Assembly: GCA_010365175.1 (NCBI GenBank)
Contig: JAAFGW010000186.1
Coordinates: 1-6,129 of the forward strand
Length of the DNA stretch: 6,129 nucleotides
Reading direction: 5' to 3'
Source of the DNA: Sulfuriferula multivorans
Lineage (GTDB): Bacteria; Pseudomonadota; Gammaproteobacteria; Burkholderiales; Thiobacillaceae
Shown here: in pieces, positions 1 to 5,493 of the stretch
Layout of the letters: each line of letters begins with the position of its first letter
Position numbering within the stretch: position 1 is the first letter of the stretch
The notes under the pieces: model-generated
What the model was told of the DNA's origin: nothing
The model's database searches: none
The model's input: only the letters and a program-made list of their open reading frames with translations
Position numbers and translations under genes: made by a program

Positions 1-871
1 CACCACAGTAAAAAACCAGGGTATCGAACTGGTCGAGCTTGAGTACGATCCCGCCACCGGACAGTCCATCCTGCCCGCCGATGCCGGCAGCTTTGCCGGG
101 TTGGTGATCCCTCAACCCAACTTCTTCGGCGTGCTGGAAGACGTGCACGCGATGACCGACTGGGCACATGCAAATGGCGGACTGGCCATCGCGCTGGTCA
201 ACCCCACCACGCTGGCGGTGCTCGAAGCACCCGGCAACTGGGGCCAGACCGGCGCCGACATCGCGGTGGGCGAAGGTCAGCCGCTGGGCGCGCCGATGGC
301 GTCGGGCGGACCTTATTTCGGCTTCATGTGCTGCCGCCAGCAATTCGTTCGACAAATGCCGGGGCGCATTGTTGGCCGCACCGTCGATCTCGACGGCAAG
401 CCGGGTTTTTCGCTGACATTGCAAGCACGCGAGCAGCATATCCGCCGCTCCAAAGCCACCTCAAACATCTGCACCAACCAGGGTCTGGTCGTTACTGCCG
501 CCACGCAATACATGGCGCTGCTGGGTCCGCAAGGCCTGGCGAAGGTGGCTTCGGCCAGCCATGCGGGCACGATGGCGCTGGCTGACAAACTGGCCGCAAT
601 TCCGAATATCACGCGCGCATTTGCTTCACCTGCCTTCCACGAAGTCGTACTCAAACTCAACGACAACGCCCATGATGTGCTGCGCGCGTTACGTGCACAG
701 GGCATTCTCGGCGGGTTGGACATTTCAGACTGGTATCCCGAACTCGGTCAGGCGATTCTGGTCTGCGTCACCGAAACCAAAACGCCGGCGGATCTCGACC
801 ATTATGTGCAACAGATGGAACGCATCCTGTCGAAACGTCGTGAAGCCCCGCCATGCGCATACAAAAGTTAA
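1..871 (+). CDS. gcvPA: Glycine dehydrogenase (decarboxylating) subunit 1, C-terminal part (5' end cut by window)
   Basis: This is the N-terminal half-subunit of the split P-protein of the glycine cleavage system, a cytoplasmic PLP enzyme that decarboxylates glycine and loads the aminomethyl group onto lipoyl-GcvH. The reading frame is open from base 2, giving about 289 residues. The family is usually near 450 residues, so roughly the first 160 are outside the window. The TTG at 101 is internal, because family sequence continues upstream of it. Family landmarks visible are the GGPYFGF stretch (305-325), PGRIVG just after it, and the highly conserved REQHIRR...KATSNICTNQ block starting at 428. 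The PLP lysine is not expected here; it lies in GcvPB. The gene ends in TAA 12 bases before the DUF3144 gene, so the two are probably co-transcribed. Its partner gcvPB is not adjacent but starts at 1926. Confidence 0.96.
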   Translation, partial: TTVKNQGIELVELEYDPATGQSILPADAGSFAGLVIPQPNFFGVLEDVHAMTDWAHANGGLAIALVNPTTLAVLEAPGNWGQTGADIAVGEGQPLGAPMASGGPYFGFMCCRQQFVRQMPGRIVGRTVDLDGKPGFSLTLQAREQHIRRSKATSNICTNQGLVVTAATQYMALLGPQGLAKVASASHAGTMALADKLAAIPNITRAFASPAFHEVVLKLNDNAHDVLRALRAQGILGGLDISDWYPELGQAILVCVTETKTPADLDHYVQQMERILSKRREAPPCAYKS

Positions 872-883
872 TCGGAGCCCCAC

Positions 884-1171
884 ATGAGTGATATCAAACG
901 CGACAAGGAATTCTGGGAGTTGGCTGATTCATTTATTCAATTGGCCAATACCCATTTAAGTGAACACAAACCCAGTCGAGTGAGTGCCACCGCACTCTTT
1001 GCAGCGGCAAGATTCAATGCCTTCGTCATCACCGCAGCGACCGAAAGCAAGGAGCAGCTAATTGCGGAGAAAGAAGCCGCAGTGGCTTATTTTCTGGAGC
1101 AGTACGAAGCCATGCTGCGCGAGAATATCGATGAGCACTTGACCCGTTACGACAAAAAAATGGATTCGTGA
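884..1171 (+). CDS. DUF3144 family protein
   Basis: A 95-residue acidic, soluble, all-helical-looking protein with no signal peptide or membrane segment. The pattern FWELADSFIQLAN (residues 10-22), then RVSATALFAAARFNAF (32-47), then a helix ending in YFLEQYEAMLRENIDEH is what I know of the DUF3144 family of small proteobacterial proteins, whose function is unknown. The ATG at 884 has a GGAG at 874-877, six bases upstream, which fixes the start. It follows gcvPA by 12 bases and is probably on the same transcript. A seven-base A run (1154-1160) lies just before the stop codon and leaves the frame intact. The family call comes from recalled sequence character rather than a search. No function is proposed beyond its linkage to the glycine cleavage genes. 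Confidence 0.82.
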   Translation: MSDIKRDKEFWELADSFIQLANTHLSEHKPSRVSATALFAAARFNAFVITAATESKEQLIAEKEAAVAYFLEQYEAMLRENIDEHLTRYDKKMDS

Positions 1172-1183
1172 GCAGGGAATGAA

Positions 1184-1207
1184 TCGGGTGCAAGGATTCA
1201 CACCCGA
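1184..1207 (+). terminator. Possible rho-independent terminator hairpin after the DUF3144 gene
   Basis: A perfect 7-bp stem (TCGGGTG at 1184-1190 pairing with CACCCGA at 1201-1207) with a 10-base loop lies 13 bases after the DUF3144 stop. The T tract behind it is poor: CATTTA, then the GC-rich left end of the hairpin element. If the element at 1214-1354 is an insertion, the original sequence would have read CATTTAATTGATTG, a somewhat better but still weak T-rich tail. The stem is clear; its role as a terminator is inferred. Confidence 0.4.
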
Positions 1208-1209
1208 CA

Positions 1210-1213
1210 TTTA
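1210..1213. repeat. Left copy of TTTA putative target-site duplication
   Basis: TTTA directly abuts the left end of the hairpin element, and the same four bases follow the right end at 1355-1358. A four-base AT-only match can arise by chance, so its weight depends on the element boundaries, which the inverted repeats define independently. One more A/T pair could be added to the palindrome, which would leave a less convincing duplication. Confidence 0.5.
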
Positions 1214-1354
1214 GGGCGCCTCTAAAAATTCAGAGTTCGCCCAAATGCAAGGCGCGGAGAAAATTTCGCAGCGCCGCATATGTTTGATATGTCAGCAAGA
1301 AATTTTTCCCGCAACGCAGCAGTTGGGATGAAATCTGGATTTTTAGAAGTGCCC
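1214..1354. mobile_element. MITE-like long-hairpin element, 141 bp, with terminal inverted repeats and TTTA direct repeats
   Basis: The left end GGGCGCCTCTAAAAA and the reverse complement of the right end, GGGCACTTCTAAAAA, match; over the first 25 positions 21 agree. The similarity continues inward in blocks (CCCAA, TGC, GAAAATTTC in both arms, with small offsets). The exact centre, base 1284, lies in the loop of a perfect CATAT/ATATG hairpin (1277-1281 with 1287-1291). The whole unit is therefore one imperfect palindrome symmetric about its midpoint. TTTA occurs immediately on both sides (1210-1213 and 1355-1358), as expected of a 4-bp target-site duplication. There is no room for a transposase, so it would have to be moved by one encoded elsewhere. 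It sits between the DUF3144 gene and tpx, 29 bases before the tpx start. Alternatives are a non-mobile REP-type palindrome or a bidirectional regulatory hairpin. Confidence 0.7.
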
Positions 1355-1358
1355 TTTA
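1355..1358. repeat. Right copy of TTTA putative target-site duplication
   Basis: This matches 1210-1213. With the next two bases it reads TTTAAT, a 5/6 match to a sigma-70 -10 hexamer placed about 24 bases before the tpx ATG. No good -35 is seen at the right distance, so a promoter is not claimed. Confidence 0.5.
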
Positions 1359-1370
1359 ATTGATTGATTT

Positions 1371-1376
1371 AAGGAG
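1371..1376 (+). promoter_or_regulatory. Strong Shine-Dalgarno site of tpx
   Basis: AAGGAG ends seven bases before the ATG at 1384. It decides the start in favour of 1384 over the in-frame TTG at 1360, which lies upstream of this site and would add eight residues not typical of the family. Confidence 0.85.
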
Positions 1377-1383
1377 AGCAGAC

Positions 1384-1875
1384 ATGACAGTGACTTTAGG
1401 CGGCAACCCCATCGACGTTGCAGGCAACTTCCCCAAAGTGGGTGACACGGCCCCCGATTTCAAGCTGGTGAACGGCGATCTGACCGATGTTTCGCTGGCG
1501 GACTTTGCCGGCAAGAAAAAACTGTTGAACATCGTGCCCAGTCTGGACACCGGCGTATGCGCCACATCGACCAAGAAACTCAACGATGCTGTGCTGAATG
1601 GTGCGGTGCTGATGGTGATTTCAGCCGACTTGCCGTTTGCCCAGGGCCGGTTTTGTACTGCTGAAGGCACCAAGAATGCGGTGACGCTTTCGACCATGCG
1701 TGGCGCAGAATTCATGCAGAACTATGGCGTCGCCATCACCAGCGGCCCGCTCTGCGGCGTCACAGCACGTGCAGTGATCGTGCTGGACGAGAACAACAAG
1801 GTGCTTCACGCTGAGCTCGTTCCCGAGATCAAACAGGAACCCAACTACGACGCTGCATTGGCAGCACTGAAGTAA
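1384..1875 (+). CDS. tpx: Thiol peroxidase (atypical 2-Cys peroxiredoxin)
   Basis: A 163-residue peroxiredoxin of the Tpx group, which reduces hydrogen and alkyl peroxides using thioredoxin as electron donor. In E. coli the enzyme is periplasmic or cytoplasmic depending on the report; no signal peptide is visible here. The active-site block PSLDTGVC gives P52, T56 and the peroxidatic C59. The resolving cysteine is C91 in SADLPFAQGRFC, and the conserved arginine is R129 in GVTARAV. Length and the C-terminal EPNYDAALAALK match the family closely. An additional cysteine, C124 (GPLCG), lies near R129 where E. coli Tpx has lysine. The start is set by the AAGGAG at 1371-1376. The hairpin element lies 29 bases upstream, so the native promoter may have been displaced or may lie within or before the element. 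gcvPB follows after 50 bases. Confidence 0.96.
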   Translation: MTVTLGGNPIDVAGNFPKVGDTAPDFKLVNGDLTDVSLADFAGKKKLLNIVPSLDTGVCATSTKKLNDAVLNGAVLMVISADLPFAQGRFCTAEGTKNAVTLSTMRGAEFMQNYGVAITSGPLCGVTARAVIVLDENNKVLHAELVPEIKQEPNYDAALAALK

Positions 1876-1881
1876 TTTTTT

Positions 1882-1907
1882 CGCGAACGCCTTTCACGGC
1901 ATTTGCG
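1882..1907. other. Imperfect hairpin in the tpx-gcvPB gap
   Basis: CGCGAACGCC (1882-1891) and GGCATTTGCG (1898-1907) can form a 10-position stem with one G-T wobble and one mismatch around a 6-base loop. A run of six T (1876-1881) precedes the stem rather than following it, and there is no T tract after it, so it is not a classical terminator for plus-strand transcription. It could stabilise the 3' end of the tpx message or be incidental. The remaining bases before gcvPB hold only a weak AGG at 1915-1917 as a ribosome site. Confidence 0.3.
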
Positions 1908-1925
1908 GGCAACCAGGTTTTCACC

Positions 1926-3395
1926 ATGCTGATATTCGACCACTCCCGTCCCGGCCGCACCGCTGCCGCTCAAATGCCTGCTGCTGGCGGCAATCTCGAC
2001 GACCTGCCCGCCAACTTGCGGCGCAAGGTTGCGCCGGGGCTGCCCGAAGTGTCCGAACTCGATGTCGTGCGCCACTACACACGCTTGAGCCAAAAGAACT
2101 TCTCCATTGACACACAGTTCTATCCGCTCGGCTCGTGCACGATGAAGTACAACCCGCGCGCATGCAATTCGCTGGCGATGCTGCCGCAGTTTCTGGCACG
2201 CCATCCGGCAAGCCCGGACGAAACCGGGCAGGGCTTTTTGGCCAGCATGTTCGAGCTGCAGGAAATGCTGAAGGATGTGACCGGCATGGCGGGCGTGTCG
2301 ATGGCACCGATGGCGGGCGCGCATGGCGAGTTCGCCGGGGTGGCGATGATACGCGCCTACCACGATGCCCGCGGCGACACTGCGCGGCGCGAGATCATCG
2401 TGCCGGATGCGGCGCACGGCACCAACCCGGCCACCGCCACCATGTGCGGCTACACAGTGAAGGAAATCCCCACCGACTCGACCGGCAGCGTCAACATCGA
2501 AGCGTTGAAAGCCGCAGTCGGCCCGCACACGGCAGGCCTGATGCTGACCAACCCTTCGACGCTGGGCGTGTTCGAAAAAGCCATCTCCGAAATCCAGAAA
2601 ATCGTCCACGATGCGGGCGGCCTCTCTTATTACGACGGTGCGAACCTTAACGCGATATTGGGCAAGGTGCGCCCCGGCGACATGGGTTTCGATGTGATTC
2701 ACATGAACCTGCACAAGACCTTTTCCACCCCACACGGCGGCGGCGGGCCGGGCGCGGGCCCGGTGGGCGTATCAAAGCGGCTGCTGCCTTTCATGCCGAT
2801 TCCGCTGGTGCTGAACGAAAATGGCGCTTACCGCCTGGCCAATGAAGCGGACGTGCCGCAATCAATCGGCCGCATGTCGGGCAACATGGGCAATGCTGGC
2901 GTGCTGATGCGCGCCTACATTTATGCGCGGCTGCTCGGTCGCGATGGCATGCACCGCGTCGCCGAATACGCCACGCTCAATGCCAACTATTTGATGGTCC
3001 AACTGCGTGATGCCGGTTTTGATCTCGCATTTCCGACCCGTCGCGCCAGCCACGAATTCATCGTGACGCTGAAACGGCTGAAGGAAACCACCGGCGTCAC
3101 GGCGATGGATTTTGCCAAGCGCCTGCTCGACTACGGCTACCACGCACCGACCACTTACTTCCCGCTGCTGGTGCCGGAGTGTCTACTGATCGAGCCGACT
3201 GAAACCGAAAGTCGCGAAACGCTGGATGGCTTTGTCGAAGCGATGAAGGCCATCAAGCTCGAAGCCGAAACCAGTGCGGCGTTGGTGAAGGGTGCGCCCT
3301 ACAGCCTGCCGGTCCGGCGCCTGGACGACGTCAAGGCCGCACGCGAACTCGACCTGGCTTACAAACCTGCGAAATTTATGCCCTCCAGGGTATGA
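1926..3395 (+). CDS. gcvPB: Glycine dehydrogenase (decarboxylating) subunit 2
   Basis: This is the C-terminal half-subunit of the two-component glycine cleavage P-protein and carries the PLP cofactor. It is 489 residues long, normal for the family. Features seen are the N-terminal LIFDHSRPGR, the GSCTMKYNP block (residues 69-77), DAAHGTNPA (161-169), and YYDGANLNA with D237 as the likely partner of the PLP pyridine nitrogen. H263-K264-T265 in NLHKTFSTPHGGGGPG carries the Schiff-base lysine K264, followed by the glycine-rich loop. GRMSGNMGNAGVL and the C-terminal EPTETES segment are also typical. The ATG at 1926 gives the usual N-terminus; its ribosome site is weak (AGG at 1915-1917). It probably works with the GcvPA encoded at 1-871, although a DUF3144 gene and tpx lie between them. 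The long minus-strand frame over 1845-2735 is a GC-codon shadow of this gene. Confidence 0.97.
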   Translation: MLIFDHSRPGRTAAAQMPAAGGNLDDLPANLRRKVAPGLPEVSELDVVRHYTRLSQKNFSIDTQFYPLGSCTMKYNPRACNSLAMLPQFLARHPASPDETGQGFLASMFELQEMLKDVTGMAGVSMAPMAGAHGEFAGVAMIRAYHDARGDTARREIIVPDAAHGTNPATATMCGYTVKEIPTDSTGSVNIEALKAAVGPHTAGLMLTNPSTLGVFEKAISEIQKIVHDAGGLSYYDGANLNAILGKVRPGDMGFDVIHMNLHKTFSTPHGGGGPGAGPVGVSKRLLPFMPIPLVLNENGAYRLANEADVPQSIGRMSGNMGNAGVLMRAYIYARLLGRDGMHRVAEYATLNANYLMVQLRDAGFDLAFPTRRASHEFIVTLKRLKETTGVTAMDFAKRLLDYGYHAPTTYFPLLVPECLLIEPTETESRETLDGFVEAMKAIKLEAETSAALVKGAPYSLPVRRLDDVKAARELDLAYKPAKFMPSRV

Positions 3396-3769
3396 GTGAA
3401 CCGGCCAGCCCGTTCAAGGGCAAGACCGGTCTGCGCCGGATACTGAATGCAGTGGGTTACTCGTGGGCCGGCCTAACTGCCGCGCTGAAACATGAGAACG
3501 CGTTCCAGCAGGAAGTTTTTTTAGCGCTGGTACTGGTTCCCCTCGCCCTGTTTCTGGGCGATTCGGGGAGCGAGCGCGCACTCATGATTGGTGCAGTATT
3601 GCTTGTACTGATGGTTGAACTGCTGAATTCTGCGATTGAAGCTGCGCTCGACCGCATTTCGCTGGAGCACCATCAACTGATCAAACGTGCCAAGGATATG
3701 GGCAGCGCGGCTGTGATGATTGCGCTCTTGAACGTTGTAGCCATATGGGCTTTGATACTTCTCGACTGA
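3392..3769 (+). CDS. dgkA: Diacylglycerol kinase (DgkA type)
   Basis: A 125-residue inner-membrane enzyme that phosphorylates diacylglycerol to phosphatidate with MgATP; the E. coli form is a trimer of three-helix subunits. The signature is intact: VELLNSAIEAALDRI gives E76, N79, E83 and D87, and RAKDMGSAAV gives K101 and D102, matching E69, N72, E76, D80, K94 and D95 of E. coli. The N-terminal amphipathic region has GYSWAGLTAALKHENAFQQE with E35 and E41. Three hydrophobic stretches fall at about 43-57, 63-80 and 104-124. The ATG overlaps the gcvPB stop codon (ATGA at 3392-3395). An AGGG at 3387-3390 is too close to act normally, so translation is probably coupled to gcvPB. No convincing terminator follows. 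Confidence 0.96.
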   Translation: MSEPASPFKGKTGLRRILNAVGYSWAGLTAALKHENAFQQEVFLALVLVPLALFLGDSGSERALMIGAVLLVLMVELLNSAIEAALDRISLEHHQLIKRAKDMGSAAVMIALLNVVAIWALILLD

Positions 3770-3875
3770 TCAACATAATTAAAATTTACACACTTTCCCG
3801 GCAATTTGCGTGCCTAACCCTTAAGTTATGGCATATCTGACCGGAATAGAGGGGTGCGCCCTTTAAAGTGACTGT
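3770..3875. other. AT-rich gap between dgkA and the FimV-like gene
   Basis: This 106-base stretch begins AT-rich and probably holds the promoter of the next gene. TTGCGT at 3806-3811 could be a -35, but no well-spaced -10 is convincing: TATGGC at 3827 is too close, and GCATAT at 3831 is two bases too far. GGGG near 3851 lies about 20 bases before the GTG start, too distant for a normal ribosome site. No clear terminator hairpin for dgkA is visible. Confidence 0.3.
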
Positions 3876-5411
3876 GTGAACCTGAAATCTGTTGGTCTTC
3901 TTCTGAGCTTGCTTTACGCCAGTTCTGCCATCGCCCTTGGGCTCGGCGAGCTGTCCGTGCGCTCACACCTCGGTCAAGCCCTGCACGTCACGGTCAAAAT
4001 ACTCGGAACAAATGCAGCAACCGCTGCGGGCTGTTTCAGTCTTGCGCCTGCAGAAGGCGCTGCTGTTCCCCCACCGCGGGCGCAACTCAGTCTGGATCAG
4101 GGCGACGGTCAAGCGCTCCTGCATATTCGCACCACCTACACTGTCAACGATCCTGTCGCACAATTCTCGCTGATTTCCGACTGCGAATCCCGGCTGCGGC
4201 GTGATTATGTTGTGTTACTCGACCCCCCCGAACGGGAGGCCCCCGTCCTCCGCCAGGAAATACCCGCAGCCACAACGCAAGCGAAAGTGGCCCGAGCTGA
4301 ACCGCCGCCCCCCACTTCGCGCAGCCCCCATAAACCGAAGCCAAAGCGGGCCTCGCCCCCTCGCCCGTCTGACTCAAGCACACAGGCTTCTCCTCCCCGT
4401 AAGCAAACTGTCCAGAAGGTGCAGGAACCCCGCCTGGTGCTATCAGGCAGGCATGGTGCGAACAGCGCAGCACTCGCCTTACGTCTTGATACCAATCTGC
4501 CGGATATGAACCGGCCACATCCCAACACCCTCACTCCCGATGAGCTATCCGACGAAAACACGGCACTATCCAGAAAGCTGGCTCATTTGGAGGCGCAGCT
4601 GGTCGCTCTGCAAAAACGCAATACGGAAATCGAGAAGAAGCGCACGGGCGTCTCCACAGCCCAGGCTCCGAACCGATTCACTCTCCCTGCGCAGTGGCCA
4701 CTTTATCTTTTACTAACCGGATTGCTGGTCACAGCAGGCATCCTTGTTGTCTTGCTTCGCCAGCGCGGTACTCACACCAAGGCAGACCCTCTCTCCTCGA
4801 TGTCAGCGGCTTCCCAACCTGACTTCGATGAGATGACTACAGATCCCTGGATAGAAACCGTACCCAAGTCCCGAATAGCTGAGTCTGGCATTGAGCGCAG
4901 TACCACGCTCCCGGAATCTGAACGGATTCTGGAGTTCGAGCCTTCAACGTCTGAACAAACGACCGAGGTCAATGACGGCATTCTGGACCAGGCCGAGGTG
5001 TACATGGCACACGGCCATGGCGACCTTGCGGTTCATTTGCTGCAGGAACACTTGCGCGATGCCCCCGATGAATCTCCGGTGCCGTGGCTGTTATTGCTCG
5101 ACCTGCTTCACCGTGAAGGAGACACCGAGGGTTATACCGCTGCCAGCATCGAATGCCGTCGTCATTTTAACGTCAACCTCAGCAGCCATCCTGTCTCGCA
5201 AGAGAGCGACACCAGTCATGGCCTGGAGGACTACCCGCACTTGCTGGAACAAGCGGTGGTTGTATGGGGCACACCCGCAGTGGAAGACTTCTTCAACGAT
5301 CTTATTTTTGACAAACGGGGAGGCACACGGGTCGGCTTCGACCCCGGTGCTTACCGCGACATTCTGCTGCTGCGCGCAATCTCACGTTCCAACCACCCAC
5401 TCGCGGCTTGA
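3876..5411 (+). CDS. FimV-like membrane protein with TPR-like cytoplasmic domain
   Basis: A 511-residue protein resembling FimV/HubP, polar organisers linked to type IV pili and twitching. Residues 1-20 form a signal peptide ending ASSAIA. LGLGELSVRSHLGQALHVTVKI then matches the start of the FimV N-terminal domain (to about 115), with cysteines C53 and C103 placed for a disulfide. A proline- and lysine-rich linker (about 113-180), a coiled coil (222-256, heptad LEAQLVALQKRN), one membrane helix (275-294) and an acidic cytoplasmic part follow. ILDQAEVYMAHGHGDLAVHLLQEHL (369-393) looks like the TPR unit of FimV C-termini. No LysM motif is visible and the length is roughly half that of Pseudomonas FimV. 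The start is GTG; an in-frame TAA at 3864 rules out starts further upstream, and the signal peptide supports it, but only a weak AAAG precedes it. It is recognised as FimV-like, not proven orthologous. Confidence 0.75.
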   Translation: MNLKSVGLLLSLLYASSAIALGLGELSVRSHLGQALHVTVKILGTNAATAAGCFSLAPAEGAAVPPPRAQLSLDQGDGQALLHIRTTYTVNDPVAQFSLISDCESRLRRDYVVLLDPPEREAPVLRQEIPAATTQAKVARAEPPPPTSRSPHKPKPKRASPPRPSDSSTQASPPRKQTVQKVQEPRLVLSGRHGANSAALALRLDTNLPDMNRPHPNTLTPDELSDENTALSRKLAHLEAQLVALQKRNTEIEKKRTGVSTAQAPNRFTLPAQWPLYLLLTGLLVTAGILVVLLRQRGTHTKADPLSSMSAASQPDFDEMTTDPWIETVPKSRIAESGIERSTTLPESERILEFEPSTSEQTTEVNDGILDQAEVYMAHGHGDLAVHLLQEHLRDAPDESPVPWLLLLDLLHREGDTEGYTAASIECRRHFNVNLSSHPVSQESDTSHGLEDYPHLLEQAVVVWGTPAVEDFFNDLIFDKRGGTRVGFDPGAYRDILLLRAISRSNHPLAA

Positions 5412-5412
5412 A

Positions 5413-5431
5413 CAGAGGCGATTCACCTCTG
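5413..5431. other. Small hairpin just after the FimV-like gene
   Basis: CAGAGG (5413-5418) and CCTCTG (5426-5431) form a perfect 6-bp stem with a 7-base loop directly after the stop codon. No T tract follows, so an intrinsic terminator is doubtful. Its right arm is close to the -35 of the kinase promoter. Confidence 0.3.
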
Positions 5432-5435
5432 AGCC

Positions 5436-5463
5436 ATGACTATAGAATCACTCTGCGTATAAT
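5436..5463 (+). promoter_or_regulatory. Sigma-70 type promoter for the kinase gene
   Basis: A perfect -10 hexamer TATAAT at 5458-5463 is preceded after 16 bases by ATGACT (5436-5441), a 4/6 match to TTGACA. Transcription would start near 5470, giving a leader of about 24 bases before the ATG at 5494. This suggests the kinase gene starts its own transcription unit. Confidence 0.6.
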
Positions 5464-5493
5464 CCAGGCTGTCGTTTTCAACCTGTAGCCAAC

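Noticed and set aside
101..103. TTG at 101 as the start of a shorter gcvPA
   Set aside because: The same frame is open to base 2 and encodes family-like sequence upstream, so the gene simply continues beyond the window.
1845..2735. Long minus-strand open frame (296 codons) antisense to gcvPB
   Set aside because: It lies entirely against a gene with intact PLP-enzyme motifs; its His/Arg/Ala/Val-rich composition is typical of a reverse-frame shadow of GC-rich codons, and it resembles no known family.
3829..3846. TGGCAT-like sigma-54 promoter upstream of the FimV-like gene
   Set aside because: The -24 half is partial and no TTGC-type -12 element occurs at the required spacing.
4144..4561. Overlapping minus-strand and alternative-frame ORFs opposite the linker of the FimV-like gene
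   Set aside because: They arise from the low-complexity proline-rich region on the plus strand; no ribosome site or family pattern supports them.
5413..5431. Intrinsic terminator for the FimV-like gene
   Set aside because: The stem is only 6 bp and lacks a following T tract; it is listed only as a hairpin.
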